A stretch of DNA of 39,044 nucleotides from Streptomyces albospinus (GCF_014648695.1 NZ_BMRP01000004.1:267528-306571), one strand, 5' to 3'. Counted from the stretch's first letter, positions 8,510 through 18,351 are shown. The notes: generated by a model from the sequence alone, not told the origin. Translations and numbers: made by a program.

Positions 8510-11185
8510 TCACAGCCCGTAGCGCTCGCGGGCCTCCTTGACCGCCTCCGGCTTGACGTCGCCCCGGCGGGCCAGCGCCGCGAGCGCCTGGACGACCACC
8601 GACTGCGGGTCCACGCCGAAGTGCCGGCGGGCCGCCTCCCGGGTGTCGGAGAGGCCGAAGCCGTCCGTCCCGACGGAGGTCCAGTCCTGCTCGACCCACT
8701 GGGCGATCTGGTCCGGGACCGCCCGCATCCAGTCGCTGACCGCGACGACCGGGCCGGGGGCGCCGGCCAGCGCACGGGTGACGTACGGGACGCGGTCCTC
8801 GCCCTCCAGGCGGGCCGCGTCGCACTCCAGGGCGTCGCGGCGCAGCTCCGTCCAGGACGGGGCCGACCAGACGTCCGCGGCCACGCCCCAGTCGGCGGCC
8901 AGCAGCTGCTGCGCCTCCAGGGCCCAGTGGATGGCGGTGCCCGACGCCAGCAGCTGGAGCCGCGGGACGTCGGCGCCCTCTATGGAGACGGCTTCCTTGT
9001 ACCGGTACAGGCCCTTGAGGATGCCCTCTTCGACACCCTCGGGCATGGCCGGCTGCACCTTGGTCTCGTTGTAGACCGTCAGGTAGTAGAAGACGTCCTC
9101 CGCGTCCGGACCGTACATCCGGCGCAGACCCTCCTTGACGATCACCGCCACCTCGTAGGCGAACGCCGGGTCGTAGGAGAGCGCCGCCGGGTTGGTCGAG
9201 GCGATCAGGTGGGAGTGGCCGTCGGCGTGCTGGAGGCCCTCACCGGTCATCGTGGTGCGGCCGGCGGTGGCGCCGATGACGAAGCCGCGGCCCAACTGGT
9301 CGGCCAGCGCCCAGAACTGGTCGGCGGTGCGCTGCCAGCCGAACATCGAATAGAAGATGTAGAAGGGGATCATCGGCTCGCCGTGCGTCGCGTACGACGT
9401 CGCGGCGGCGGTGAAGTCGGCGAGCGAACCGGCCTCGGTGATGCCCTCGTTGAGGATCTGGCCGTCCTTGGCTTCCTTGTACCAGAGGAGCTGGTCGCGG
9501 TCGACCGGGTCGTACGTGGAGCCCTTGGGGGAGTAGAGGCCGGCCGTCGGGAAGAGGGACTCCATACCGAAGGTACGGGCCTCGTCCGGGACGATCGGGA
9601 CCCAGCGCCGGCCGGTCTCCTTGTCCCGCATCAGGTCCTTGACCAGCCGGACGAACGCCATGGTGGTGGCGATCTCCTGGCTGCCGGAGCCCTTCTTCAG
9701 CGCGTCGAAGGTCTTGTCGGCGGGCATCGGCAGCGGCTTCGCCACGACCTTGCGGGCCGGGGCCGGGCCGTCCAGGGCGGTGCGCCGGGAACGCAGGTAC
9801 CGCATCTCGGGCGAGTCCTCGGCCGGGCGCCAGTACGGCACCAGGTCGCCCTCCAGCGCGCTGTCCGGGATGGGGAGTTCGAGCAGATCGCGCATCGCGC
9901 GGAACTCCGCCATGGTCAGCTTCTTCATCTGGTGGTTGGCGTTGCGGGACTCGAAGCCCGTGCCGAGGGTGTAGCCCTTGACGGTCTGCGCCAGGATGAC
10001 CGTCGGCGCGCCCTTGTGCTCGACGGCGGCCTTGTAGGCGGCGTACACCTTGCGCGGCTCGTGGCCGGCGCGGGAGGTCTGGAACAGCTCCAGCAGCTTG
10101 GCGTCGGAGAGCTGCGCGGCGATCGCCTTGAGGGTGTCGCTCGCGCCGAAGAAGTGCTCGCGCAGGTAGGCGGCGTCGCGGGTGGCGTACGTCTGGAACT
10201 GCGCGTCGGGGGTCTCGCGGAGGCGCTGGAGCAGCGCGCCGTCGGTGTCGAGCGCGAAGACCTCGTCCCACGCCCGGCCCCAGAGGGCCTTGACGACGTT
10301 CCAGCCGGCGGCGCGGAACTGGGCCTCCAGCTCCTGCACGATCTTGAAGTTGGGGCGGACCGGGCCGTCCAGGCGCTGGAGGTTGCAGTTGATGACGAAG
10401 GTCAGGTTGTCCAGGCCCTCGCGTCCGGCCAGCGCCAGTGCGGCGGTCGACTCCGGCTCGTCCATCTCGCCGTCGCCCAGGAAGGCCCAGACGTGGGAGT
10501 TGCTGGTGTCCTTGATGCCGCGGTGCTCCAGGTAGCGGTTGAAGCGCGCCTGGTAGATCGCGGAGAGCGGGCCGAGGCCCATGGAGACGGTGGGGAACTC
10601 CCACAGCCAGGGGAGGCGGCGCGGGTGCGGGTACGAGGGCAGGCCCTCGCCGCCGGCCTCCTGGCGGAAGTGGTCGAGCTGGTCCTCGGTGAGCCGGCCT
10701 TCGAGGAACGCGCGGGCGTAGACGCCGGGGGAGGCGTGGCCCTGGATGTAGAGCTGGTCGCCGCTGCCGTCGCCCTCCTTGCCGCGGAAGAAGTGCTGGA
10801 AGCCGGTCTCGTAGAGCCAGGCCGCCGAGGCGAAGGTGGCGATGTGGCCGCCCAGGCCGAGCTTGGAGCCGCGGGTGACCATGGCGGCGGCGTTCCAGCG
10901 GTTCCAGGCGGTGATCCGGGCCTCCAGCGCCTCGTCACCCGGGAACGCGGGCTCGGCGGAGGTCGGGATGGTGTTGACGTAGTCCGTCTCCACCAGCGAC
11001 GGCAGGTCGGAGCCTTCGGTGTGCGCGGTGTGCTCCAGGGCACGGCGCATCAGGTACGCGGCGCGATGCGGGCCCGCTGCCCTGGTGACGGCGTCCAGCG
11101 ACTCGCGCCATTCGGCCGTCTCCTCGGGATCGCGGTCCGGGAGCTGGTCGAGCTGGCTGTACGGCAGGCGCACGGGATCGGGCAT
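8510..11185 (-). CDS. aceE: Pyruvate dehydrogenase E1 component, homodimeric type
   Basis: An 891-residue thiamine-diphosphate enzyme that decarboxylates pyruvate and reductively acetylates the lipoyl groups of E2. The length and N-terminus ([12 protein letters not shown]) are those of the single-chain E1p of Proteobacteria and Actinobacteria. The TPP/Mg motif begins [10 protein letters not shown] at residue 237. Further blocks include [26 protein letters not shown] (from residue 111), [11 protein letters not shown] and [16 protein letters not shown] 11185 has AAAGGGG upstream. It is monocistronic by layout, between a terminator and a promoter/operator region, and lies downstream of a GntR regulator gene. 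E2 and E3 are encoded just upstream on the same strand, so this locus can supply a complete complex. Confidence 0.96.
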   Translation of the reverse strand: MPDPVRLPYSQLDQLPDRDPEETAEWRESLDAVTRAAGPHRAAYLMRRALEHTAHTEGSDLPSLVETDYVNTIPTSAEPAFPGDEALEARITAWNRWNAAAMVTRGSKLGLGGHIATFASAAWLYETGFQHFFRGKEGDGSGDQLYIQGHASPGVYARAFLEGRLTEDQLDHFRQEAGGEGLPSYPHPRRLPWLWEFPTVSMGLGPLSAIYQARFNRYLEHRGIKDTSNSHVWAFLGDGEMDEPESTAALALAGREGLDNLTFVINCNLQRLDGPVRPNFKIVQELEAQFRAAGWNVVKALWGRAWDEVFALDTDGALLQRLRETPDAQFQTYATRDAAYLREHFFGASDTLKAIAAQLSDAKLLELFQTSRAGHEPRKVYAAYKAAVEHKGAPTVILAQTVKGYTLGTGFESRNANHQMKKLTMAEFRAMRDLLELPIPDSALEGDLVPYWRPAEDSPEMRYLRSRRTALDGPAPARKVVAKPLPMPADKTFDALKKGSGSQEIATTMAFVRLVKDLMRDKETGRRWVPIVPDEARTFGMESLFPTAGLYSPKGSTYDPVDRDQLLWYKEAKDGQILNEGITEAGSLADFTAAATSYATHGEPMIPFYIFYSMFGWQRTADQFWALADQLGRGFVIGATAGRTTMTGEGLQHADGHSHLIASTNPAALSYDPAFAYEVAVIVKEGLRRMYGPDAEDVFYYLTVYNETKVQPAMPEGVEEGILKGLYRYKEAVSIEGADVPRLQLLASGTAIHWALEAQQLLAADWGVAADVWSAPSWTELRRDALECDAARLEGEDRVPYVTRALAGAPGPVVAVSDWMRAVPDQIAQWVEQDWTSVGTDGFGLSDTREAARRHFGVDPQSVVVQALAALARRGDVKPEAVKEARERYGL

Positions 11186-11219
11186 GGGTGGCCCCTTTCC
11201 GGACGGGTGGGAATGCGAG

Positions 11220-11241
11220 TTCGGCAGGCATTCGGCAGGCA
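11220..11241. repeat. Tandem 11-bp direct repeat in the aceE leader
   Basis: TTCGGCAGGCA occurs twice in perfect tandem (11220-11230 and 11231-11241), about 35-56 bp upstream of the aceE start codon. The period of one helical turn could suit a DNA-binding protein, but no known operator is recognised. Confidence 0.5.
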
Positions 11242-11264
11242 GGGGTGTCGCGCCCCAGCAGTCG

Positions 11265-11294
11265 ACGATACGCCTCTGATCGATGATCGATCAA
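11265..11294 (-). promoter_or_regulatory. Predicted aceE promoter overlapped by a 17-bp palindrome
   Basis: Reading the minus strand, TTGATC (11294-11289) and TATCGT (11270-11265) are separated by 18 bases and form a plausible vegetative -35/-10 pair upstream of aceE. The perfect palindrome TGATCGATGATCGATCA (11277-11293; two 8-base arms around one central base) covers most of the -35 and the spacer. A repressor bound there would block RNA polymerase. The adjacent GntR/FCD protein gene (11454-12077) is the obvious candidate, by analogy with PdhR-aceEF in E. coli. The pairing itself is inference. Confidence 0.55.
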
Positions 11295-11321
11295 CGCTCG
11301 CCGGACGAATAACCGCAGGTC

Positions 11322-11356
11322 GGCACGGGGTGCCGCGTTCCGGGGCACCCCGTGCC
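11322..11356 (-). terminator. Terminator hairpin after the GntR regulator gene
   Basis: GGCACGGGGTGCC (11322-11334) and GGCACCCCGTGCC (11344-11356) form a perfect 13-bp stem with a 9-base loop. A weaker hairpin, CCGCCGGT/ACCGGCGG (11392-11417), lies between it and the regulator stop codon at 11454. Confidence 0.75.
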
Positions 11357-11453
11357 AGCTCCGGAGAGCCCCTCCGCTACGCCCCGGAGCCCCGCCGGTA
11401 CGCCGTGGAACCGGCGGCCCCGCCACCCGCCGCGAGGGCCGCCGTCCGGGACC

Positions 11454-12077
11454 TCACACGCGCGGTGCGCAGCTCAGCACATGCGCCTTCAGCAGCGTCC
11501 CGATCTTCGGGTCGCGCCGCCGGAAGGCGTCCACGATCTCCTGGTGGTCCTGGGCGTGCGACCGCGGCTCCGGGCTGAACCAGCGGATGGAGAGCGTCGT
11601 CCATACCTCGACGCCCAGCGACTCCCAGGTGTGCAGCAGCACGGCGTTCCCGGCCGCCCGCACGATCTCCCGGTGGAAGGCCACCGTGTGCCGCACCTGC
11701 GCCTCGCCGTCGCCCGTCGCGTCCGCCTCCCGCAGCGAGGCCACCTCGCGCTCCAGCGCCGCGGTGTTCTCCGCCAGCCGCCCGGCCGCCAGCTCCGCGG
11801 CCACCTGCTCCAGGCCGGCCCGCACCGGGTAGCTCTCCTTGAGGTCGTCCGCGGTCAGATTCCGTACCCGGACGCCCTTGTTCGGCGCCGACTCGATGAG
11901 CTGGAGCGACTCCAGCTCCCGCAGCGCCTCGCGCACCGGCGTCTGGCTGACCTCCAGCTCGACCGCGATCCGCCGCTCCACGATCCGCTCGCCCGGCTGC
12001 CAGCGGCCACTGACGATCCCCTCAAGGATGTGCTCGCGGATCTGCTCGCGCAGCGAATGGACGACGGGCGGGGTCAT
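11454..12077 (-). CDS. GntR family transcriptional regulator, FCD (FadR-type) subfamily
   Basis: A regulator of 207 residues. Residues 1-75 form the GntR winged HTH (LREQIREHILEGIVSGRWQPGERIVERRIAVELEVSQTPVREALRELESLQLI) and the remainder is the all-helical FCD ligand-binding domain with its metal/ligand residues (R..LE..A, HRxI..A.GN, H..I). ATG 12077 was chosen because GAAGGAG lies 6 bases upstream; the frame extends further upstream without homology. It is separated from the E2 gene by a strong terminator (12159-12199) and is followed by aceE. The context suggests control of aceE in response to a carboxylic-acid metabolite such as pyruvate, which is inferred from location. Confidence 0.9.
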   Translation of the reverse strand: MTPPVVHSLREQIREHILEGIVSGRWQPGERIVERRIAVELEVSQTPVREALRELESLQLIESAPNKGVRVRNLTADDLKESYPVRAGLEQVAAELAAGRLAENTAALEREVASLREADATGDGEAQVRHTVAFHREIVRAAGNAVLLHTWESLGVEVWTTLSIRWFSPEPRSHAQDHQEIVDAFRRRDPKIGTLLKAHVLSCAPRV

Positions 12078-12158
12078 TGCGTGCTCCTTCAGAGCGGGTG
12101 GGGCCCCGGTGGCAAAAGGGCCGGTGGGAGCCATTATCGGGGACGCGGACATGCGCAA

Positions 12159-12199
12159 GGGCCGGCCCCGGCTCGTCAGGAACGAACCGGGGCCGGCCC
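12159..12199 (-). terminator. Strong terminator after the E2 gene
   Basis: GGGCCGGCCCCGG (12159-12171) pairs with CCGGGGCCGGCCC (12187-12199), a 13-bp perfect stem. Flanking AA and TTT give it some U-tract character. It separates the lpd-sucB transcript from the GntR gene. Confidence 0.75.
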
Positions 12200-12228
12200 C
12201 TTTGCACGGCTACGGCTTACCGCAGGAC

Positions 12229-13977
12229 TCAGAGACCGATCTCGGTCTCGAACTCCGCGGCCTCCAGGATCTGCTTGACCGTGGTCAGGTAGCGGGCGGC
12301 GTCGGCGCCGTCCACCAGACGGTGGTCGTAGGAGAGCGCGAGGTAGGTCATGTCGCGCACCGCGATGGTCTCGCCGAGGTCCGGGTGGTTGATGACCACC
12401 GGGCGCTTGACGGTGGCACCGATGCCCAGGATGCCGACCTGGTTCGGGGGCACGATCACGGTGTCGAACAGGGCGCCGCGCGAACCGGTGTTGCTGATGG
12501 TGAAGGTCGCGCCGGACAGCTCGTCCGGGGTGATCTTGTTGGCCCGGACCTTGCCCGCCAGCTCCGCCGTCTTACGGGCGATGCCGGCGATGTTCAGGTC
12601 GCCCGCGCCCTTGATGACCGGAGTCATCAGGCCCTTCTCCGCATCCACCGCGATACCGACGTTCTCGGTGTCGAAGTAGGTGATGGTGCCCTCGTCCTCG
12701 TTGATCCGGGCGTTGACGACCGGGTGGGCCTTCAGCGCCTGGACGGCGGCCTTGACGAAGAACGGCATCGGGGAGAGCTTGACGCCCTCACGCTGCGCGA
12801 AGGCGTCCTTGGCCTTGTTGCGCATCCGCATGATCGCGGTGATGTCCACCTCGACCACGGAGGTCAGCTGCGCCTGGCCGTGCAGCGCCTTCATCATGTT
12901 GTCGCCGATGACCTTGCGCATCCGCGGCATCTTGACGGTCTGACCGCGCAGCGGCGACACCTCGATGACCGGGGCGCCCGCCTTGGCTGCGGCAGCCGGC
13001 GCGGCCGGGGCCGGGACGGCGGCCTTGAGGGCCTCGGCGGCGGCGATGACGTCCTGCTTGCGGACCCGGCCACCGACACCGGTGCCCTTGACCGTGGCGA
13101 GGTTGACGCCGCTCTCCGCCGCGAGCTTGCGGACCAGGGGAGTGACGTACGCGCCCTCGCCCTCACCGGCCGCCGGGGCGGGGGTGACGGGGGCGGGCGC
13201 GACCGGGGCCGCGACCGGAGCCGGCGCGGGGGCCGGAGCCGGAGCCGGGGCAGCCGGCGCGACCGGAGCGGGCGCAGCCGGGGCGGGCGCCGGGGCCGGA
13301 GCGGGGGCGGGCGCCGGAGCGGCGGCCGGGGCCGGGACGGCCGGAGCCGGGGCAGCGGCCGGAGCCGCACCCTTGGCGCCGATCACCGCGAGCTTGGCGC
13401 CGACCTCGGCGGTCTCGTCCTCGCCGACCACGATCTCCAGCAGCACGCCGGAGGCCGGCGCGGGGATCTCGGTGTCGACCTTGTCGGTGGAGACCTCCAG
13501 CAGCGGCTCGTCGGCCTGGACCTCCTCGCCGACCTCCTTCAGCCAGCGGGTGACGGTGCCCTCGGTCACGCTCTCGCCGAGCGCGGGGAGGACGACGTCG
13601 GTGCCCTCGGCAGCGCCGGCGGGCGCGGCGACGGGGGCGGGGGCGGGGGCCGGCGCCGGAGCCGCGGCGGGCTCGGGCTGGGCGGCCGGGGCGGGCGCCG
13701 CGGCGGCGGCCGGGGCCGGAGCGGCAGCCGGCGCACCGGTGCCGTCGTCGATGATGGCCAGCTCGGCGCCGACCTCCACGGTCTCGTCCTCGGCCACCTT
13801 GATGGAGGCCAGCACGCCGGAGGCCGGGGCCGGGATCTCGGTGTCGACCTTGTCGGTCGACACCTCGAGCAGCGGCTCGTCGGCCTCTACGCGCTCACCC
13901 TCGGCCTTCAGCCAGCGGGTGACGGTGCCCTCGGTGACGCTCTCGCCGAGCGCCGGCAGGGTTACGGAAACCGCCAT
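12229..13977 (-). CDS. sucB: Dihydrolipoamide acyltransferase (E2), actinobacterial SucB/AceF type with two lipoyl domains
   Basis: The E2 core protein, 582 residues. Lipoyl domain 1 (residues 1-78, lipoyl Lys43 in [11 protein letters not shown]) and lipoyl domain 2 (about 126-202, Lys166) are near-duplicates. They are joined by Ala/Pro-rich swinging linkers (80-122 and 202-270). The E3/E1-binding domain follows (about 277-313, [33 protein letters not shown]). The catalytic domain (345-582) ends with the DHRLVDG motif (His552). Such actinobacterial proteins are often annotated as 2-oxoglutarate dehydrogenase E2 (sucB). However, in Corynebacterium and Mycobacterium (DlaT) the equivalent protein is the E2 of pyruvate dehydrogenase, and its place next to aceE and lpd supports that reading. 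It lies 53 bp after lpd, probably in one operon. Confidence 0.95.
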   Translation of the reverse strand: MAVSVTLPALGESVTEGTVTRWLKAEGERVEADEPLLEVSTDKVDTEIPAPASGVLASIKVAEDETVEVGAELAIIDDGTGAPAAAPAPAAAAAPAPAAQPEPAAAPAPAPAPAPVAAPAGAAEGTDVVLPALGESVTEGTVTRWLKEVGEEVQADEPLLEVSTDKVDTEIPAPASGVLLEIVVGEDETAEVGAKLAVIGAKGAAPAAAPAPAVPAPAAAPAPAPAPAPAPAPAAPAPVAPAAPAPAPAPAPAPVAAPVAPAPVTPAPAAGEGEGAYVTPLVRKLAAESGVNLATVKGTGVGGRVRKQDVIAAAEALKAAVPAPAAPAAAAKAGAPVIEVSPLRGQTVKMPRMRKVIGDNMMKALHGQAQLTSVVEVDITAIMRMRNKAKDAFAQREGVKLSPMPFFVKAAVQALKAHPVVNARINEDEGTITYFDTENVGIAVDAEKGLMTPVIKGAGDLNIAGIARKTAELAGKVRANKITPDELSGATFTISNTGSRGALFDTVIVPPNQVGILGIGATVKRPVVINHPDLGETIAVRDMTYLALSYDHRLVDGADAARYLTTVKQILEAAEFETEIGL

Positions 13978-14030
13978 GGTTTCTGTTGCTCCTTACGGAA
14001 GTGCGGATGTGGTCGCGCCCGGGACTGGGG

Positions 14031-15419
14031 TCAGTCGTGGGAGTGGAGAGGCTTGCCGGCCAGTGCCAGGTGGGCCTCGCCGAGAGCCTCGTTCTGCGTC
14101 GGGTGCGCGTGCACGAGCTGCGCAACCTCGGCCGGCAGGGCCTCCCAGTTGTAAACCAGCTGGGCCTCACCGACCTGCTCGCCCATACGGTCACCGACCA
14201 TGTGGACGCCGACCACGGCACCGTCCTTGACCTGGACGAGCTTGATCTCGCCCGAGGTCTTGAGGATCTTGCTCTTGCCGTTGCCCGCGAGGTTGTACTT
14301 CAGAGCGACGACCTTGTCGGCGCCGTACAGCTCCTTGGCCTTGGCCTCGGTGATACCCACCGAAGCGACCTCGGGGTGGCAGTACGTCACGCGCGGGACG
14401 CCGTCGTAGTCGATCGGCACGGTCTTGAGACCGGCCAGCCGCTCCGCCACCAGCATGCCCTCGGCGAAGCCGACGTGCGCGAGCTGGAGGGTGGGGACGA
14501 GGTCGCCGACGGCCGAGATGGTCGGCACGTTGGTCTGCATGTACTCGTCGACCAGGACGTAGCCGCGGTCCATCGCGACGCCCTGCTCCTCGTAGCCGAG
14601 ACCGGCGGAGACCGGCCCGCGGCCGATCGCGACCAGCAGCACCTCGGCCTCGAAGGTCTTGCCGTCGGCGAGGGTGACCCGGACGCCGTCGGCGGTGTAC
14701 TCGGCCTTGTCGAAGAAGGTGCCGAGGTTGAACTTGATGCCGCGCTTGCGGAAGGCCCGCTCCAGCAGCTTGGAGCTGTTCTCGTCCTCGACCGGGACGA
14801 GGTGCTTGAGGCCCTCGATGACGGTGACGTCGGTGCCGAAGGACTTCCACGCCGAGGCGAACTCGACGCCGATCACGCCGCCGCCCAGGATGATCGCGGA
14901 CTGCGGGACGCGGTCGAGCTTGAGCGCGTGGTCCGAGGAGATGATGCGGTTGCCGTCGATCTCCAGGCCCGGCAGCGACTTCGGCACGGAGCCGGTCGCG
15001 AGCAGCACGTGGCGGCCCTGGACCTGCTGACCGTTGACGGCGACGGAGGTCGGGGAGGACAGCCGGCCCTCGCCCTCGATGTAGGTCACCTTGCGGGAGG
15101 CGATCAGACCCTGAAGGCCCTTGTACAGGCCCGAGATGACCTCGTCCTTGTACTTGTGGACGGCCTCGATGTCGATGCCCTCGAAAGTGGCCTTGACGCC
15201 GAACTGCTCGCTCTCGCGAGCCTGGTCGGCGATCTCACCGGCGTGCAGCAGAGCCTTCGTGGGGATGCAGCCGTTGTGCAGGCAGGTGCCGCCGACCTTG
15301 CCCTTCTCGATCAGGGCGACGTCGAGACCCAGCTGCGCGCCGCGCAGTGCGGCGGCGTAACCGCCGCTGCCGCCGCCGAGGATCACTAGGTCGAAAACGG
15401 TGCTGGCGTCGTTCGCCAC
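14031..15419 (-). CDS. lpdA: Dihydrolipoamide dehydrogenase (E3)
   Basis: A flavin disulfide reductase of 462 residues that reoxidises dihydrolipoyl groups of the 2-oxoacid dehydrogenase complexes and passes electrons to NAD+. It shows the FAD motif VILGGGSGGYAAALRGAQLG and the redox pair Cys46/Cys51 in GGTCLHNGCIPTKALLH. It also has the NAD motif (IILGGGVIGVEFAS), the second FAD contact (TISAVGDL) and the C-terminal catalytic dyad in HAHPTQNEALGEA. GTG 15419 was chosen because GGAGG lies 7 bases upstream. It heads a likely lpd-sucB operon. Confidence 0.96.
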   Translation of the reverse strand: MANDASTVFDLVILGGGSGGYAAALRGAQLGLDVALIEKGKVGGTCLHNGCIPTKALLHAGEIADQARESEQFGVKATFEGIDIEAVHKYKDEVISGLYKGLQGLIASRKVTYIEGEGRLSSPTSVAVNGQQVQGRHVLLATGSVPKSLPGLEIDGNRIISSDHALKLDRVPQSAIILGGGVIGVEFASAWKSFGTDVTVIEGLKHLVPVEDENSSKLLERAFRKRGIKFNLGTFFDKAEYTADGVRVTLADGKTFEAEVLLVAIGRGPVSAGLGYEEQGVAMDRGYVLVDEYMQTNVPTISAVGDLVPTLQLAHVGFAEGMLVAERLAGLKTVPIDYDGVPRVTYCHPEVASVGITEAKAKELYGADKVVALKYNLAGNGKSKILKTSGEIKLVQVKDGAVVGVHMVGDRMGEQVGEAQLVYNWEALPAEVAQLVHAHPTQNEALGEAHLALAGKPLHSHD

Positions 15420-15701
15420 GTCACGTCCTCCATGCATGCGTGCGCCGGAGCCGGTCTTCGATGACCGGTCCGCGGCTGTTGTTCGGCCGCTTTAACTCGG
15501 CCCTGGGTAAGGGGGGCCCTGTCCTGCCGAGAACCCATCTTCGCACTTGTTCAACGAAGCCGGGACGCCGGGCCGGAGTCCGGACGGCCGATCCGCGGCC
15601 CTGACGGGGTTGCCGAGCCATACGGACGTGCGGATTTCGTTGAGGGCGAACGTGGCCGGGCTGCCGGGCCGCTGTGGTACGCGACGATACGGGACCGCGC
15701 G

Positions 15702-15730
15702 ACGGCCCCGGGCGGCAGGCCCGGGGCCGT
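15702..15730 (-). terminator. Terminator after pepA; rest of the 350-bp pepA-lpd gap
   Basis: ACGGCCCCGGGC (15702-15713) and GCCCGGGGCCGT (15719-15730) form a perfect 12-bp stem with a 5-base loop, about 40 bp after the pepA stop. The remaining intergenic DNA (15420-15701) must hold the lpd promoter, but no convincing -35/-10 pair, riboswitch or small gene was seen. Confidence 0.75.
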
Positions 15731-15769
15731 ACGGACAAAACCGGCGGAACGGCCGGGAACCGGCCGGCG

Positions 15770-17314
15770 TCAGCCGAGATCGCCGGCGGCGGTGCGCTCG
15801 GCCAGCCGCACCAGGGTGCGCACCGAGGAGCCGGTGCCGCCCTTGGGGGTGTAGCCCCAGGGCGCGCCCTCGTGGAAGGCGGGGCCGGCGATGTCCAGGT
15901 GCGCCCAGGTGATGCCCTCGCCGACGAACTCCTTCAGGAAGAGCCCGGCGACCAGGCCGCCGCCCATCCGGTCACCCATGTTGGCGATGTCGGCGACCGG
16001 GGAGTCCATCCCCTTGCGCAGCTCGGCCGGCATCGGCATCGGCCAGGACTGCTCGCCGACCTCCTCCGCGATCTCGTGGATCGCGGTGCGGAAGGCTTCG
16101 TCGTTGGCCATGATCCCGAAGGTGCGGTGGCCCAGCGCCAGCACCATCGCGCCGGTCAGCGTCGCCACGTCCACGATCGCGTCCGGCGACTCCTCCGAGG
16201 CCCGGGTCAGCGCGTCGGCCAGGACGAGCCGGCCCTCGGCGTCGGTGTTGAGCACCTCGACGGTCTTGCCGCTGTACATCGTCAGCACGTCGCCGGGGCG
16301 GGTGGCGGAGCCGGACGGCATGTTCTCGGCGAGCGCCAGCCAGCCGGTGACGTTCACCGGGAGGTCCAGCCGGGCGGCCGTCACCACCGCGGCGAACACC
16401 GCGGCGGCACCGCTCATGTCGCACTTCATGGTCTCGTTGTGACCGGCGGGCTTGAGCGAGATGCCGCCCGAGTCGTAGGTGATGCCCTTGCCGACCAGCG
16501 CCAGCGTCTTCTCCGCGTCGGCGTGCGTGTGCGCGATCCGCACCAGCCGCGGCGGCGCCTCGGAGCCCTGGCCGACGCCCATCAGACCGCCGTAGCCGCC
16601 CTTCTTGAGCGCCTTCTCGTCCAGCACCTCGACCTGGAGGCCGAACTCCTTCGCGGCGGCCTGCGCCTCGGCCGCGAACTGCTTCGGGTCCAGGGCGTTG
16701 GAGGGCGTGTTGATCAGGTCGCGGGCGCGGTTGATCTCCGCGGCCAGCGCCTGGGCACGCTCGGCGGCGGCCTTGAACTCCTTGTCGCGCGGCTTGGCGC
16801 CGAGGATCGCGGCCTCGCCCAGCGGTGCCGACTTCGCCTCGTTCTTCCTGCCCTTGGCGGCCTTGCCGTTCTGGCCGTTGCTGCGGAACGCGGTGAAGGA
16901 GTACGCGCCGAGGAGGGCGCCCTCGCCCACCGCGGCGGCGGCCTCGGCGTCCTCGACCGGCAGCGCGAAGCCGGCCTTCTTGGTGCCGGCCAGCGCCCGG
17001 GCCGCGCTGCCCGCCGCGCGCCGCAGCGCCTCGTTTCCGTACGCCTCGCCCTTGGCCGGCGCGTCGCCGAGGCCGACCGCCAGCACGACCGGCGCCTTGA
17101 CGCCGTCGGCGCTGGGCAGCTTGGTCACCTCGCCCTCGGCACCGGTCGCGCCGAGGGTCTCCAGCACGGCGGCGAGCTTGCCGCCGAACGCCTTGTCCAC
17201 GGCCTCGGCGCCGGGGGCCACCACGACGCTCTTGGCGCCCTTGGCCACGCCGATGACGACGGCATCCGCACGCACCGTTGCGGCGGAAGAAGTACTGAGG
17301 GTCAGTGCAGTCAC
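15770..17314 (-). CDS. pepA: Leucyl aminopeptidase (M17 family)
   Basis: A cytosolic metallo-aminopeptidase of 514 residues that removes N-terminal residues, especially Leu, from peptides. The C-terminal catalytic half carries the M17 metal-binding blocks: VGKGITYDSGGISLKP, MKCDMSGAAAV and the family signature NTDAEGRLVLADAL. The N-terminal half is the variable macro-like domain and includes a Lys/Gly-rich stretch (NGQNGKAAKGRKNEAK). GTG 17314 was chosen because the protein family begins here (TALTLSTSSAATVRADAVVIG) and AGGACC lies about 9 bases upstream. The frame remains open further upstream without homology. It is flanked by terminators, so it is probably monocistronic. Confidence 0.95.
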   Translation of the reverse strand: MTALTLSTSSAATVRADAVVIGVAKGAKSVVVAPGAEAVDKAFGGKLAAVLETLGATGAEGEVTKLPSADGVKAPVVLAVGLGDAPAKGEAYGNEALRRAAGSAARALAGTKKAGFALPVEDAEAAAAVGEGALLGAYSFTAFRSNGQNGKAAKGRKNEAKSAPLGEAAILGAKPRDKEFKAAAERAQALAAEINRARDLINTPSNALDPKQFAAEAQAAAKEFGLQVEVLDEKALKKGGYGGLMGVGQGSEAPPRLVRIAHTHADAEKTLALVGKGITYDSGGISLKPAGHNETMKCDMSGAAAVFAAVVTAARLDLPVNVTGWLALAENMPSGSATRPGDVLTMYSGKTVEVLNTDAEGRLVLADALTRASEESPDAIVDVATLTGAMVLALGHRTFGIMANDEAFRTAIHEIAEEVGEQSWPMPMPAELRKGMDSPVADIANMGDRMGGGLVAGLFLKEFVGEGITWAHLDIAGPAFHEGAPWGYTPKGGTGSSVRTLVRLAERTAAGDLG

Positions 17315-17478
17315 GGTGATGAAGGTCCTGTTCCGTCCGGGGATTCCGTTTCGCGCGTAGCGCGCTGCTCTGCCCGAGCCTACGCTCGGCGGCGCCGCCA
17401 GGCCCCGCCGGTCGCGGCACCGGGCCGGGACCGGGCGCCCGGAAGGCGCACTCCGGACGCGGAACTGGCCCCGTCCCC

Positions 17479-17496
17479 GGGGCGGTTGACCGCCCC
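17479..17496 (-). terminator. Terminator after cobS
   Basis: GGGGCGG (17479-17485), tetraloop TTGA, CCGCCCC (17490-17496): a compact perfect hairpin starting 8 bp after the cobS stop codon. Confidence 0.65.
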
Positions 17497-17504
17497 ACGG
17501 GCCG

Positions 17505-18320
17505 TCAGCCCAGGGCCAGCACCACCAGCACCGCGAGTCCCGCACTCTCCGCGAGGGCGCCGAAGACATCGCCGGTCACCCCGCCGAACCGTCGCCGGCA
17601 GTGCCGCAGCAGCAGCTCCCCGGCCGCCAGGCCGCACACCACCGCGAGCCCCGCGTGCAGCGCACCGTACGGCCCGAACACCCCACCCGCCGCCGCGCAT
17701 CCGGCCGTCACCAGCGCCGCGCACCCCAGCGCGGCCCGCACCGGAACGGTCTGTGCGACCGCCGCGCCGAGCCCCTCGGGGCGGGCCGCCGGTACGCCGG
17801 TACGCGACGCCAGGGTCAGCGCGCAGCGCGCGGCGACCGCCGCCACCGCCACCCCGGTCGCGCCGTACGCCCAGCCCGCCGCGTACAGCCGGGACACCGC
17901 CGCCACCTGGGCGAACAGGCCGAACAGCAGCGTGACGACCCCGAACGGGCCGATGTCGGACCGCTTCATGATGCGCAGCGCCTCGTCCGCCGGCTTGCCG
18001 CTGCCCAGCCCGTCGGCGGTGTCCGCGAGCCCGTCCAGATGGAGTCCGCGGGTGAGTACGGCGGGCACCGCAGCGCTGCCGACCGCGGCCAGCAGCGGGC
18101 CGCCGCCGAGCACCAGCAGCGCCCCGCCGAGCGCCGCCGCGCACAGCCCGACGACCAGCCCGGCCAGCGGCGCGCACAGCATCCCGCCGCGGGCCGCCGC
18201 CCGGTCCCAGCGGGCGACCCGGACCGGCAGCACGGTCAGCGTGCCGAACGCGAACCGCAGGGCGTCGGCGGGCGACGGCGGTGCGGGCGGCGGGGGAGTG
18301 GAGGGCGCGGCGTCGTTCAC
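17505..18320 (-). CDS. cobS: Adenosylcobinamide-GDP ribazoletransferase (cobalamin synthase)
   Basis: An integral membrane enzyme of 271 residues that joins adenosylcobinamide-GDP to alpha-ribazole(-phosphate), the last assembly step of cobalamin. The N-terminal LRFAFGTLTVLPV and the acidic motif HLDGLADTADGLGSG, followed by ALRIMKRSDIGPFGVV, are diagnostic of CobS/CobV. Several hydrophobic helices follow, and the protein ends with RRRFGGVTGDVFGALAE. It lies 31 bp downstream of the rhomboid-like gene. The other nucleotide-loop genes (cobT, cobU) lie further upstream, so the pathway cluster is split by two unrelated genes. Confidence 0.95.
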   Translation of the reverse strand: MNDAAPSTPPPPAPPSPADALRFAFGTLTVLPVRVARWDRAAARGGMLCAPLAGLVVGLCAAALGGALLVLGGGPLLAAVGSAAVPAVLTRGLHLDGLADTADGLGSGKPADEALRIMKRSDIGPFGVVTLLFGLFAQVAAVSRLYAAGWAYGATGVAVAAVAARCALTLASRTGVPAARPEGLGAAVAQTVPVRAALGCAALVTAGCAAAGGVFGPYGALHAGLAVVCGLAAGELLLRHCRRRFGGVTGDVFGALAESAGLAVLVVLALG

Positions 18321-18351
18321 CGCGGCAGGCTATCGGGGCACGGCGGCGCGC

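Noticed and set aside
8507..11578. Long plus-strand frame opposite aceE (1,023 codons)
   Set aside because: It is an antisense shadow of aceE with no recognisable motif; long spurious frames are normal at this GC content.
12965..13380. Possible tandem-repeat DNA in the E2 gene
   Set aside because: The repeats encode the known Ala/Pro swinging linker of lipoyl enzymes, so no further explanation is needed.
12965..14230. Plus-strand frame rich in [14 protein letters not shown] residues opposite the E2 gene
   Set aside because: It is the complement of the Ala/Pro linkers of the lipoyl protein, not a repeat protein.
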